DNA of 64,000 nucleotides, from contig JBBATZ010000006.1 of the NCBI GenBank assembly GCA_040398425.1, positions 31,320 through 95,319 of the forward strand. Reading direction: 5' to 3'. Shown piece after piece: positions 1 through 8,748 of this stretch; position 1 is the first letter of the stretch, and every line of letters starts with the position of its first letter. The stretch is from UBA7672 sp040398425. Lineage in GTDB: Bacteria; Pseudomonadota; Alphaproteobacteria; Caulobacterales; Hyphomonadaceae. The translations under genes and the position numbers were made by a program. The notes beneath the pieces were generated by a model, which saw only the letters and a list, made by a program, of their open reading frames with translations, did no database searches and was not told the DNA's origin.

Positions 1-35
1 ACGATGAAGATCGCTGCGATATCCTGGAAGGTCAC
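1..35 (-). CDS. nuoL: NADH-quinone oxidoreductase subunit L, N-terminal fragment
   Basis: Only the first eleven codons lie in the window; the gene runs off the left edge. The minus strand has a GTG at 35-33 starting MTFQDIAAIFI, with GGGGAG about eight bases upstream. It begins 12 bases after the nuoK stop, exactly where nuoL sits in complex I operons. NuoL is the large antiporter-like proton-pumping subunit. The identification rests on position and the hydrophobic start, so it is inferred. Confidence 0.7.
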   Translation of the reverse strand, partial: MTFQDIAAIFI

Positions 36-47
36 CGGCCTGCTCCC

Positions 48-365
48 CTAACCGTGCAGCACGTTGACGTCTTCGACCGCGATTTCACCACGGTTACGGA
101 AGTAGACGACAAGGATGGCAAGACCCACGGCGGCTTCAGCCGCCGCAACCGTAAGCACGAGCATGGCGAACACCTGCCCCATGATCGTGCCGTTGAAGAC
201 CGAGAACGCGACGAGGTTGAGGTTCACCGAGAGCAGGATCAGTTCGATCGACATCAGGATGACGATGATGTTCTTGCGGTTCACGAAGATGCCGAACACG
301 CCAATGGTGAACAGCGCCGCCGAGACTGCGAGATAGTGGCCGAGGGTGAGTTCCGCGCCTGCCAT
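48..365 (-). CDS. nuoK: NADH-quinone oxidoreductase subunit K
   Basis: Membrane subunit of respiratory complex I, homologous to mitochondrial ND4L. The 105-residue protein has three hydrophobic segments (about 8-27, 33-55 and 66-88). It keeps the two membrane glutamates of the family: E41 in MSIEL and E77 in AAAEAAVGL, equivalent to E36 and E72 of E. coli and needed for proton transfer. The ATG at 365 lies two bases downstream of the nuoJ stop, so the two are probably translationally coupled. Length and sequence are normal for the family. Confidence 0.97.
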   Translation of the reverse strand: MAGAELTLGHYLAVSAALFTIGVFGIFVNRKNIIVILMSIELILLSVNLNLVAFSVFNGTIMGQVFAMLVLTVAAAEAAVGLAILVVYFRNRGEIAVEDVNVLHG

Positions 366-367
366 GA

Positions 368-961
368 TCAGATACCTTGTCCCGGACGAACGTCCTTGAG
401 TTCCACGGCGTCCTTGCGCTTTCGACCCGTCTGCTCGGCAATATTCTGACGTTTGACGGTGGGCCGCGAGCGCAGCGTCAGCACGATGGCGCCCATCATG
501 GCGACCAGAAGCACGATGCCCGACATCTGGAACAGCAGCAGGTAATCCGTGTAGAGCACCTTCGATAGCGCTTCCGCGTTCGTCGCCGCCCCCGGGCTCG
601 GCTGGAAGGTTGCGCCGCCGCCAAAGGTCGCCGCCGCAGCAACGATGCCGATCTCGGCCAACAGCGCGAGCGCCACAAGCAAGCCGACGACCAGGTAATT
701 CTGGAACCCCTGCTTCAGCGCCACGAAGTCGATGTCGAGCATCATGACGACGAACAGGAACAACACCGCCACAGCGCCCACATAGACCACGACCAGCAGC
801 ATCGCGAGGAACTCCGCCCCGATGAGCACCAGAAGGCCGGCCGACGTGAAGAACGTCAGGATCAACCACAGCACCGAGTGAACGGGGTTGCGCGCCGCGA
901 CGACGAACAACGCCGACAGCACGACAACCGTCGAGAGGATATAGAAAGCGATCAGCGCCAT
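368..961 (-). CDS. nuoJ: NADH-quinone oxidoreductase subunit J
   Basis: Complex I membrane subunit (ND6 homologue) of 197 residues with five predicted membrane helices. The strongly conserved third helix is present (VVYVGAVAVLFLFVV, about 57-71); this segment forms a pi-bulge in known structures and links quinone chemistry to proton pumping. The start at 961 (MALIAFY) fits the family; a longer open frame upstream is not needed. The last 30 residues are a charged soluble tail. A gap of 107 bases with a small hairpin separates it from nuoI. Confidence 0.97.
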   Translation of the reverse strand: MALIAFYILSTVVVLSALFVVAARNPVHSVLWLILTFFTSAGLLVLIGAEFLAMLLVVVYVGAVAVLFLFVVMMLDIDFVALKQGFQNYLVVGLLVALALLAEIGIVAAAATFGGGATFQPSPGAATNAEALSKVLYTDYLLLFQMSGIVLLVAMMGAIVLTLRSRPTVKRQNIAEQTGRKRKDAVELKDVRPGQGI

Positions 962-993
962 GGCGTGGCTTTCCTCTTCCTTTGGTCCAAAGC

Positions 994-1007
994 GCCCCGG
1001 ACGGGGC
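994..1007 (-). repeat. Small GC-rich hairpin between nuoI and nuoJ
   Basis: GCCCC and GGGGC flank a four-base loop inside the only long intergenic gap (962-1068) of the nuo operon. On the minus strand it is not followed by a T-run, so it is not a classical terminator. It could stabilise mRNA ends or dampen downstream transcription; that is inference. Confidence 0.4.
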
Positions 1008-1068
1008 AAGAAAAGTTCAAGAGTGATAAAGTCCCAGAGATCAGCCCGCCCTAACGAGCCGCGCCCTT

Positions 1069-1554
1069 CTAGCGATAGCGTGCGTCCAGTTCCAGATTGC
1101 GGGCGATCTCGCGTTCCCAGCGATCGCCGTTCTCCAGAAGTCTTTCCTTGTTGTAGTAAAGTTCCTCGCGCGTTTCCGTCGCGAACTCGAAATTCGGGCC
1201 TTCGACGATGGCGTCCACCGGGCAGGCTTCCTGGCAGAAGCCGCAGTAGATGCATTTCACCATGTCGATGTCGTAGCGAGTCGTGCGACGCGACCCATCT
1301 TCACGCGGCTCAGCCTCGATCGTGATGGCCTGCGCCGGGCAGATCGCCTCGCACAGCTTGCAGGCGATGCAGCGCTCTTCGCCGTTGGCGTAGCGGCGCA
1401 GCGCATGTTCGCCACGGAAGCGCGGGCTCAGCGGGCCTTTCTCGAACGGGTAGTTGATCGTGTACTTGCGCGAGAAGAACTTCCGCATAGCGAGGAAGAA
1501 CGCGCCAACGAAGTCGGTCAGCAGGGCTCCGCGAATGGCTTGTGCAATCGACAT
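1069..1554 (-). CDS. nuoI: NADH-quinone oxidoreductase subunit I
   Basis: Peripheral-arm complex I subunit carrying two [4Fe-4S] clusters (N6a, N6b) that pass electrons toward N2 in NuoB. The 161-residue protein has an amphipathic N-terminus for membrane contact and two ferredoxin motifs: C62-C65-C68 with C72, and C101-C104-C107 with C111. As in bacterial ferredoxins, the fourth cysteine of each motif should ligate the other cluster. The size matches alphaproteobacterial NuoI, often annotated TYKY/NDUFS8-like. Its start is one base past the nuoH stop, so coupling is likely. Confidence 0.98.
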   Translation of the reverse strand: MSIAQAIRGALLTDFVGAFFLAMRKFFSRKYTINYPFEKGPLSPRFRGEHALRRYANGEERCIACKLCEAICPAQAITIEAEPREDGSRRTTRYDIDMVKCIYCGFCQEACPVDAIVEGPNFEFATETREELYYNKERLLENGDRWEREIARNLELDARYR

Positions 1555-1555
1555 C

Positions 1556-2764
1556 TTAGCTAGCCTCTCCGGCGCGGTATTCCTGCCAGCTGACCAAGCC
1601 GTCCTGGTTCTTGTCGAGACCAGCGGGCAACGTCACAGCGGCCAGTTCAGGCGCTTCGAGATAGCCGCTCTTGTCCGCATCGAGCGCATCGAAAGGCGGG
1701 CGCGCCTGAGCGTTCATGAAGGTCACATAGCCGCCGATGATCACGACCGCGACCAGCGAGGTCGGCAGGAAGATCTTCCAGCCCAGCCGCATCAGCTGGT
1801 CATAACGATAGCGCGGCACGATCGTCTTCACCATCGCGAACAGGAAGAAGAAGAACGTCACCTTGACCATGAAGACCAGCAGGCCCCCAAGGCTGATCAA
1901 CCAATCCGGCGTGCCATCCGGGACCGGGATCGAGATCGGCATGTGCCAGCCGCCGAAGAACAGGATGGTCAGCATCGAACACATCAGGACGATCGAGACG
2001 TACTCGCCGATCATGAACATGAGATACGGAGAGGACGAGTATTCTACCTGGTAACCGGCCACGAGTTCGGACTCAGCTTCCGGAAGATCGAACGGAGGAC
2101 GGTTGGTTTCTGCCAGCGCCGAGATGAAGAAGATCACGAACATCGGGAACATGACGAAGATCGTCGGGAACGCGAAGGCGTGCCAGTTCCAGATACCGCC
2201 GCCCTGATGGTTCACGACATCAGACAGATTCAGCGAACCGACCAGCAGAAGCACCGACACAATCACGAAGCCGATCGAGACCTCGTACGACACCATCTGC
2301 GCCGCAGACCGCAACCCGCCGAGGAATGGATACTTCGAGTTGGACGCCCAACCACCCATGATGATGCCGTAAACGCCGAGCGACGAGATCGCGAACAGGT
2401 AGAGGACGCCGACGTTCAGATCGGCGACCACCCAGCCCGGCGCCACGGGGATCACAGCCCAGCCAACCAGCGCCAGCGTCAGCGTGATGACCGGGGCCAG
2501 CAGGAACACCGTCTTGTTGGCGCCCGCTGGAATGATGATCTCTTTGAGGACGAATTTCAGCAGGTCTGCGAACGACTGCAGCAGGCCGAACGGCCCCACC
2601 ACGTTCGGCCCTTTGCGCATCATCACCGCCGCCCAGACCTTGCGGTCGAAGAGCAGCAGGAACGCGATGCACACGAGCATGATCACGACGAGAGCGAGGA
2701 TCTGCAGCACGGCGAGGCCGATGCCGCCCCAGATGCCGCCGCCCCAGAGGAAGAGGTTCTGCAT
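1556..2764 (-). CDS. nuoH: NADH-quinone oxidoreductase subunit H with a C-terminal EF-hand pair
   Basis: Membrane subunit (ND1 homologue) that forms much of the quinone cavity between the two arms of complex I. The first 350 residues or so are a normal NuoH, including the conserved AETNRPPFDLPEAESELVAG loop. After the last helix (ending near M350) there is a tail of about 50 residues absent from the NuoH proteins I know. It has two canonical EF-hand loops: residues 362-373 (D362, D364, S366, G367, L369, E373) and 384-395 (D384, N386, D388, G389, V391, E395), separated by ten residues as in paired EF-hands. The frame is continuous to the stop. Calcium binding is inferred from the motif; which side of the membrane the tail faces is not settled here. 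Confidence 0.97.
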   Translation of the reverse strand: MQNLFLWGGGIWGGIGLAVLQILALVVIMLVCIAFLLLFDRKVWAAVMMRKGPNVVGPFGLLQSFADLLKFVLKEIIIPAGANKTVFLLAPVITLTLALVGWAVIPVAPGWVVADLNVGVLYLFAISSLGVYGIIMGGWASNSKYPFLGGLRSAAQMVSYEVSIGFVIVSVLLLVGSLNLSDVVNHQGGGIWNWHAFAFPTIFVMFPMFVIFFISALAETNRPPFDLPEAESELVAGYQVEYSSSPYLMFMIGEYVSIVLMCSMLTILFFGGWHMPISIPVPDGTPDWLISLGGLLVFMVKVTFFFFLFAMVKTIVPRYRYDQLMRLGWKIFLPTSLVAVVIIGGYVTFMNAQARPPFDALDADKSGYLEAPELAAVTLPAGLDKNQDGLVSWQEYRAGEAS

Positions 2765-2773
2765 CGCGCCCTC

Positions 2774-4885
2774 CTATTCTGCTGCAACGGCAGGCGTGAC
2801 GCCTGCGGCGAGCTCGGCGCATTCCGCCATGGTGCGGGAGGCGCGCGCGATCGGATTGGTGAGGTGGAAAGCCGTGACGGCTGTACGGAACGGCGCCGAC
2901 TGCATTGCGCCCGCGCTGCCATAAGGCGGCGCGACGCTGTTCGCAGTATGGCCCGGCGCAAAATCCAGCCCGAGGAAGGTCGGATGGTCCTTCGCCAGCT
3001 TCTCGCGCAGTTGCGCCAGGCTGTCATACGGCAGCGTCTTGCCGACATAAGCCGACAGCGCCCGAATGATCGCCCAGTCTTCGCGCGCATCGCCCTTCGG
3101 CATCACGGCTCGCTGCGTACGCTGCACGCGGCCTTCCGTGTTCACGAAGGTCGCGGACTTCTCGGTGTAGGCGGCCGCCGGCAGGATGATGTCGGCACGA
3201 TGGGCGCCGTTGTCGCCATGGCTGCCGATGTAGATCACCTTCGCGCTGCCGAGCTTCGACGTATCGATCTCGTCCGCGCCGAGCAGGATTACGGTCTTGA
3301 TCTCGCCCGACTGTGCGCCGGCGAGAATGCCCGCAACGTCCTTGCCGCCCTGGGATGGCAGGAAGCCAAGATCGAGACCGCCGACCCGCGCCGCAGCCGT
3401 GTGCAGCACGCTGAACCCGTTCCAGCCGTCCTTGATCGCGCCGATGCTCACCGCCTGCGACGACACAGCGTTCAGCACAGCCGCGCCATCGGCGCGCGTG
3501 AGAGCGCCCTGCCCCAGGATAATCAGCGGGCGTTTTGCGGTAGTCAGCTTGTCAAATGCCGGATGCCCGGCCTTCAGTTCGCCCAGCGAGTCCGGACCCG
3601 CGCCGAGATAGGCATAGTCATACGTCAGGTCGACGCGCTCGCCGACCACCGACACCGGCACCATACGCAGCCACGCCTTGCGCAGGCGCGCGTTCAGCAC
3701 AGCCGCTTCCTTGCGGGGGTTGACGCCGATCAGCAGGATCGCATCTGCCTCGTCGATGCCCATGATCGTGGAGTTGAACAGATAGCTCTCGCGCGGCAGC
3801 TTCGAGCCGTCCGCTGCGAGCCCAAGTTTCACGCCATCCTGGCGGCAATCGATCGACTTCACGCCCAGCGACGCCGCGAGATCCAGCGTCGCCTTCATGC
3901 TCTCGGCATCCGCGAGGTCTCCCGCGATCACGCCGACCTGCTCTCCCGGAACCTGCAACGCAGCAGCGGCAGACTTCAGCGCCTCATCCCATGTCGCAGC
4001 TTTCAGCGATCCGTTCTCGCGCACATACGGCTTGTCGAGACGCTGGCGACCAAGGCCGTCCCAGACAAAGCGCGTCTTGTCCGAGATCCACTCTTCGTTG
4101 ATCTCTTCGTTCACGCGCGGAAGGATGCGCATCACGGTCGGACCGCGCGCGTCCACGCGAATGGCCGCGCCCATGGCGTCCATCACGTCAACGCTCTCGG
4201 TCTTGCGCAGCTCCCACGGACGCGCATTGAACGCGTACGGCTTGGAGGTCAGCGCACCGACCGGACACAGGTCGATAACATTGCCCGACAGCTCGGACGT
4301 CAACGACTTCTCGAGATAGGTTGTGATCTCGGCATCTTCGCCACGGTTGGCGAGACCGATCTCATCCACGCCCGCAACCTCGGCTGCGAAGCGCACGCAC
4401 CGGGTGCACTGGATGCAGCGGGTCATGATCGTCTTGACCAGCGGCCCCATATTCTTGTCGTCGACCGCGCGCTTGTTTTCGGTGTAGCGCGAACCGGCGC
4501 GGCCATAGCCCATCGCCTGATCCTGCAGGTCGCACTCGCCGCCCTGGTCGCAGATCGGGCAATCCAGCGGGTGGTTGATCAGGAGGAATTCCATGACGCC
4601 ATTGCGCGCCTTGATGGCCCGCGGCGACCTCGTGGAAATCTCGTGCGGCGTGCCGTCCTTCTTGGGCGCCATGTCGCCAACGGTCTGGGCGCACGACGCG
4701 ATCGGCTTCGGCGCGCCAACCCAGTCGACCAGGCACATACGGCAGTTGCCAGCGATCGACAGGCGCTCGTGATAGCAGAAGCGAGGGATCTCGGCGCCCG
4801 CCAGTTCGCAGGCCTGCAGCAGGGTATAAGCCTTCGGCGCATCCACCGGGACGCCATCGACGACAAGTTTGACGGTGTCGGTCAT
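2774..4885 (-). CDS. nuoG: NADH-quinone oxidoreductase subunit G
   Basis: Largest peripheral subunit of complex I (703 residues), carrying the chain of iron-sulfur clusters from NuoE/F toward NuoI. The N-terminal ferredoxin domain has a [2Fe-2S] site at C37, C48, C51 and C65. It is followed by the His-Cys3 [4Fe-4S] site (H105, C109, C112, C118) and a second [4Fe-4S] site (C157, C160, C163, C207). The rest is a molybdopterin-oxidoreductase-like domain, structural in complex I. I do not see the extra N7 cysteine motif of E. coli-type NuoG, as expected in alphaproteobacteria. It starts 4 bases after the nuoF stop. Confidence 0.98.
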   Translation of the reverse strand: MTDTVKLVVDGVPVDAPKAYTLLQACELAGAEIPRFCYHERLSIAGNCRMCLVDWVGAPKPIASCAQTVGDMAPKKDGTPHEISTRSPRAIKARNGVMEFLLINHPLDCPICDQGGECDLQDQAMGYGRAGSRYTENKRAVDDKNMGPLVKTIMTRCIQCTRCVRFAAEVAGVDEIGLANRGEDAEITTYLEKSLTSELSGNVIDLCPVGALTSKPYAFNARPWELRKTESVDVMDAMGAAIRVDARGPTVMRILPRVNEEINEEWISDKTRFVWDGLGRQRLDKPYVRENGSLKAATWDEALKSAAAALQVPGEQVGVIAGDLADAESMKATLDLAASLGVKSIDCRQDGVKLGLAADGSKLPRESYLFNSTIMGIDEADAILLIGVNPRKEAAVLNARLRKAWLRMVPVSVVGERVDLTYDYAYLGAGPDSLGELKAGHPAFDKLTTAKRPLIILGQGALTRADGAAVLNAVSSQAVSIGAIKDGWNGFSVLHTAAARVGGLDLGFLPSQGGKDVAGILAGAQSGEIKTVILLGADEIDTSKLGSAKVIYIGSHGDNGAHRADIILPAAAYTEKSATFVNTEGRVQRTQRAVMPKGDAREDWAIIRALSAYVGKTLPYDSLAQLREKLAKDHPTFLGLDFAPGHTANSVAPPYGSAGAMQSAPFRTAVTAFHLTNPIARASRTMAECAELAAGVTPAVAAE

Positions 4886-4889
4886 GCCC

Positions 4890-6200
4890 CTACTCCGCCG
4901 CCGTCAGTGTTACGCCCTGAACGTGCGGGCGGCCTTGCCGATAGTTCGCGATCCGATCTTCGATGTCCTGCCGGAAGTGACGGATCAGGCCCTGGATCGG
5001 CCAGGCTGCGGCATCGCCCAGCGCGCAGATCGTATGGCCCTCAACCTGCGACGCGACATCAAGCAACGTGTCGATCTCAGACGTCTCCGCCTCGCCCTTC
5101 ACCATCCGCTCCAGCACGCGCCACATCCAGCCGGTGCCTTCACGGCACGGCGTGCACTGGCCGCAGCTTTCGTGTTTGTAGAAATACGCGAGGCGCGCGA
5201 TCGCCTTGATCAGGTCGGTCGACTTGTCCATCACGATGACGGCCGCCGTGCCGAGGCCGGATTTCACGTCGCGCAGCGCGTCGAAATCCATCAGCACGGT
5301 GTCGCAGATTTCCTTCGGGATCATCGGCACCGACGATCCGCCCGGAATGATGGCGCGCAGGTTGCCCCAGCCGCCACGCACGCCGCCGCAATGCTCTTCG
5401 ATCAGCGTCTTGAGCGGGATCGACATCTCTTCTTCGATGTTGCACGGCCGCTCGACGTGGCCGGAGATGCAGAACACTTTCGTGCCTGTGTTGTTCGGCC
5501 GGCCAAACCCGGCGAACCAGCCGGCGCCACGGCGCAGGATGGTCGGCGTCACAGCGATCGACTCGACATTGTTCACGGTGGTCGGGCAGCCATAGAGACC
5601 CGCGTTCGCCGGGAAAGGCGGCTTCAGGCGCGGCTGGCCCTTCTTGCCTTCGAGGCTTTCGAGCAGCGCAGTCTCTTCACCGCAGATGTAGGCCCCGGCG
5701 CCGTGGTGGCAGTAGATCTCAAAATCCCAGCCCGAGCCGCAGGCGTTCTTGCCGACCATGCCAGCCGCATAGGCCTCCTTGATCGCTTCCTCGAGCACTT
5801 CACGCTCGCGGATGTATTCGCCGCGCAGGTAAATGTAGCACTTGTTCGCGCGCATTGCGTAAGACGCGATCAGGCACCCCTCGATCAGCAGATGCGGATC
5901 GTGGCGCATGATATCGCGGTCCTTGCAGGTGCCGGGCTCGGATTCGTCGGCGTTGACGACGAGATAGTGCGGACGCTCCTTCACCACCTTCGGCATGAAG
6001 GTCCACTTCAGCCCGGTCGGGAAGCCGGCGCCGCCGCGACCGCGCAGGCCCGACGCCTTGATCTGATCACAGATCCACTCAGGGCCGAACTGCATCAGCT
6101 CCTTGGTGGAGTTCCACGCACCGCGTTTCTTCGCGGCTTCCAGACGGAAGTCGTGGCGACCGTAGAGATTGGTGAAGATGCGGTCTTTATCGAGAAGCAC
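4890..6200 (-). CDS. nuoF: NADH-quinone oxidoreductase subunit F
   Basis: Flavoprotein that oxidises NADH at the tip of complex I, holding FMN and the N3 [4Fe-4S] cluster. The glycine-rich FMN/NADH loop GRGGAGFPTG is at residues 54-63, and a second glycine-rich segment (GAGAYICGEETAL) follows near 167. The cluster ligands C346, C349, C352 (ESCGQCTPCREG) and C392 are all present. The 436-residue length is typical. The start is a GTG at 6200, twelve bases after nuoE, with GAGGGA upstream. Confidence 0.98.
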   Translation of the reverse strand: MLLDKDRIFTNLYGRHDFRLEAAKKRGAWNSTKELMQFGPEWICDQIKASGLRGRGGAGFPTGLKWTFMPKVVKERPHYLVVNADESEPGTCKDRDIMRHDPHLLIEGCLIASYAMRANKCYIYLRGEYIREREVLEEAIKEAYAAGMVGKNACGSGWDFEIYCHHGAGAYICGEETALLESLEGKKGQPRLKPPFPANAGLYGCPTTVNNVESIAVTPTILRRGAGWFAGFGRPNNTGTKVFCISGHVERPCNIEEEMSIPLKTLIEEHCGGVRGGWGNLRAIIPGGSSVPMIPKEICDTVLMDFDALRDVKSGLGTAAVIVMDKSTDLIKAIARLAYFYKHESCGQCTPCREGTGWMWRVLERMVKGEAETSEIDTLLDVASQVEGHTICALGDAAAWPIQGLIRHFRQDIEDRIANYRQGRPHVQGVTLTAAE

Positions 6201-6212
6201 GATTCAGGTCCC

Positions 6213-6905
6213 TCATGCTTTCACCGGCGCAGCAGCGCTCTCTTCGGGCGGCTTGGGCGCGTTCGGAATGGACGCCAGCGGCTTGGCCTTGGAGCCATCA
6301 TACAGCGCGTCATCCGTGAGCGACGTAGGCGCACCTTCCGGAGCAGACGTCTGCCGCTTCACGTAAGTCCCCGGCTGAGGCTCTTTGCCGGCCGCGAAAT
6401 CGTCGACCAGTTTTTCGAGCGTTTCGATGCTCAGGTCTTCGTAAAAGTAATCGTTGATCTGGATCATCGGCGCATTCACGCAGGCCCCGAGGCATTCCAC
6501 CTCAACCCATGAGAACTTGCCGCCGCCGGAGACGTGACCTTTGGGGCCAATCTTCCGCTCGCAGAAATCCTTCAGCTTGTCGGCACCACGCAGCATGCAT
6601 GGCGTCGTGCCGCAGACCTGGAAGTGATACTTCCCGACCGGCTCGAGGTTGAACATCGTGTAGAAGGTCGCGATCTCGTAGACGCGGACGTAGGTCATGC
6701 CGAGACGATCGGCGACGGCGCGCAGCGCAGGTTCCGACAGCCAGCCGGCATTCTGTTTCTGCGTGATCCAGAGCGCCGGGATGACGGCCGAGGCGCGACG
6801 CTCGGACGGATACTTGCGCTCCCACCACGTTATCAGGTCGTCGCTCTCTTTCGAGAAAGCGAACGCCGTGTGGTCTTCGGGATGATGGAAACGGCGGTGG
6901 CTCAA
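6213..6905 (-). CDS. nuoE: NADH-quinone oxidoreductase subunit E
   Basis: The 24-kDa-type subunit that carries the off-pathway [2Fe-2S] cluster N1a and pairs with NuoF. It has a thioredoxin-like fold with ligands C98, C103, C138 and C142 (CGTTPC and CLGAC). The 230-residue protein has a longer C-terminal tail (from about 175) than E. coli NuoE, rich in Pro, Ala and Lys; such tails are common in alphaproteobacterial homologues. Its start overlaps the end of nuoD by four bases (ATGA), implying translational coupling. Confidence 0.98.
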   Translation of the reverse strand: MSHRRFHHPEDHTAFAFSKESDDLITWWERKYPSERRASAVIPALWITQKQNAGWLSEPALRAVADRLGMTYVRVYEIATFYTMFNLEPVGKYHFQVCGTTPCMLRGADKLKDFCERKIGPKGHVSGGGKFSWVEVECLGACVNAPMIQINDYFYEDLSIETLEKLVDDFAAGKEPQPGTYVKRQTSAPEGAPTSLTDDALYDGSKAKPLASIPNAPKPPEESAAAPVKA

Positions 6906-8119
6906 CGGTCGACCTCCCCGAACACGATGTCCAGCGAGCCCAGGATGGCGGACACGTCGGCCAGCATGTGGCCGCGGCAGATATGATCCATGGCGTGAAG
7001 GTGGGCGTAGCCAGGCGCCTTGATCTTCAGGCGGTAGGGCCGGTTGCCGCCATCGGTCACCAAATAGACGCCGAACTCGCCCTTGGGCGCCTCGACGCTG
7101 GCGTAAACTTCACCGGCAGGAACGTGGAAGCCTTCGGTGTAGAGCTTGAAGTGATGGATCAGCGCTTCCATCGATGACTTCATCTCGCCACGGCGCGGCG
7201 GCGCATACTTGGAATGCTCCGGCAGCACGGGGCCAACCGGCATGCGATCGATGCATTGCTTGATGATCTTGATGCTCTCGCGCATCTCTTCCATGCGGAT
7301 GAGATAGCGGTCCCAGCAATCGCCATTCTTGCCGATCGGAATCTTGAAATCGAGTTCCGAGTAGATCTCGTAAGGCTCTGCGCGGCGCAGGTCCCACGCC
7401 AGGCCCGACCCGCGCACCATCACGCCGGAAAAGCCCCACTCGAGGCATTCCTGCACGGACACCACGCCGATATCGACGTTACGCTGCTTGAAGATGCGGT
7501 TCTCGGTGACCAGCATTTCGAGGTCGTCGAGAAGGTTCAGGAACGGGTCGCAGAATTTGTGGATGTCTTCCACCAGTTCAGGCGGCAGGTCCTGGTGGAC
7601 GCCACCCGGGCGGAAATACGCCGCGTGCATCCGCGAACCGGACGCACGCTCGTAGAACACCATCAGCTTCTCGCGCTCTTCGAAGCCCCACAGCGGCGGC
7701 GTCAGCGCGCCGACGTCCAGCGCCTGTGTTGTCACGTTCAGGAGGTGAGACAGCAGGCGACCGATCTCGGAGTAGATCACCCGGATGAACGAGGCCCGGC
7801 GCGGAACCTCGATGCCAGCCAGCTTCTCGATGGCGAGGCAGTAGGCGTGCTCCTGGTTCATCGGCGCGACGTAGTCGAGACGATCGAAGTAAGGCAGCGC
7901 CTGAAGGAAGGTCTTGTACTCGATCAGCTTCTCGGTGCCCCGATGCAGCAGGCCGATGTGCGGATCGACGCGATCGACGATCTCGCCATCCAGATCCAGC
8001 ACGAGGCGCAGAACGCCGTGCGCAGCCGGGTGTTGCGGCCCGAAGTTGATGGTGAACTTGCGATCGTCCATCTCTTCCATGATGGCGGATTTGGACTGAT
8101 CGATGTGGCGCTCGGTCAT
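6902..8119 (-). CDS. nuoD: NADH-quinone oxidoreductase subunit D
   Basis: The 49-kDa-type subunit of complex I, related to the large subunit of [NiFe] hydrogenases, which lines the quinone-binding site with NuoB. Family landmarks are visible: NFGPQHPAAHGVLR near residue 25, with the quinone-site histidine, and DRLDYVAPMNQEH near 80. The hydrogenase metal cysteines are absent, as expected. It is 405 residues, unfused to NuoC (unlike E. coli), and starts two bases after the nuoC stop. Confidence 0.98.
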   Translation of the reverse strand: MTERHIDQSKSAIMEEMDDRKFTINFGPQHPAAHGVLRLVLDLDGEIVDRVDPHIGLLHRGTEKLIEYKTFLQALPYFDRLDYVAPMNQEHAYCLAIEKLAGIEVPRRASFIRVIYSEIGRLLSHLLNVTTQALDVGALTPPLWGFEEREKLMVFYERASGSRMHAAYFRPGGVHQDLPPELVEDIHKFCDPFLNLLDDLEMLVTENRIFKQRNVDIGVVSVQECLEWGFSGVMVRGSGLAWDLRRAEPYEIYSELDFKIPIGKNGDCWDRYLIRMEEMRESIKIIKQCIDRMPVGPVLPEHSKYAPPRRGEMKSSMEALIHHFKLYTEGFHVPAGEVYASVEAPKGEFGVYLVTDGGNRPYRLKIKAPGYAHLHAMDHICRGHMLADVSAILGSLDIVFGEVDR

Positions 8120-8121
8120 GG

Positions 8122-8748
8122 CTATTTCTTCGCCTCGCCGGCCTTCTCATCGCCCGGGATGACGGCTTGCATGCCTTCCCACGGCGAGAGGAAATCGAAG
8201 TTGCGGTATTCCTGAACCAGCTTGACCGGCTCGTTGATCACGCGCTTCTGGGCTTCGTCATAGCGAACCTGCACGCGGCCGCTCAGCGGGAAGTCCTTGC
8301 GCAGCGGATATCCGTCGAAGCCATAGTCGGTGAGGATGCGGCGCAGGTCCGGGTGACCCGAGAAGATCACGCCATACATGTCGAACGTCTCGCGCTCATA
8401 CCAGTTGGCGACCGGGAAAACGCCCGTCACGCTCGGGACCGGCGTCGCTTCATCCGTGCGCAGCTTCACGCGGATGCGCTGATTCAGGCGCATCGACAGC
8501 AGATGATAGACCACCTCGAAACGCTCGCGCTCGGTCGGATAGTCGGCGCCGCACAGATCCACCAGAGTCTCGAAGCGGCACTGGCTGTCCTCGACGAGGA
8601 ACTCCAGGAATTTCACGATACCATCGCGCTCGACCGTCACGGTCATCTCGTCATTCGCGACGGTGATCGAGGTGATCGCCTTCTGCGTCGCGGTCAGGTG
8701 CGTCCTGAGCTCGGTCATCATGGTCGAGCGGGAGGGAACAACGCTCAT
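8122..8748 (-). CDS. nuoC: NADH-quinone oxidoreductase subunit C
   Basis: The 30-kDa-type structural subunit of the peripheral arm, connecting NuoB/D to NuoI. The 208-residue protein shows the family signature ERFEVVYHLLSM and the C-terminal block DWYGVxFxGHPDLRRILTDYGF-like (here ETFDMYGVIFSGHPDLRRIL), followed by GYPLRKDFPL. The ATG at 8748 overlaps the nuoB stop by four bases, which supports this start over the internal methionines ten codons later. Confidence 0.97.
   Translation of the reverse strand: MSVVPSRSTMMTELRTHLTATQKAITSITVANDEMTVTVERDGIVKFLEFLVEDSQCRFETLVDLCGADYPTERERFEVVYHLLSMRLNQRIRVKLRTDEATPVPSVTGVFPVANWYERETFDMYGVIFSGHPDLRRILTDYGFDGYPLRKDFPLSGRVQVRYDEAQKRVINEPVKLVQEYRNFDFLSPWEGMQAVIPGDEKAGEAKK

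Noticed and set aside
1454..5209. A 1251-codon open frame antisense to nuoH/nuoG
   Set aside because: It is the mirror of high-GC codon bias in nuo genes. The translation is rich in Arg, His and Gln with no fold signature, and the sense-strand genes carry all conserved iron-sulfur motifs.
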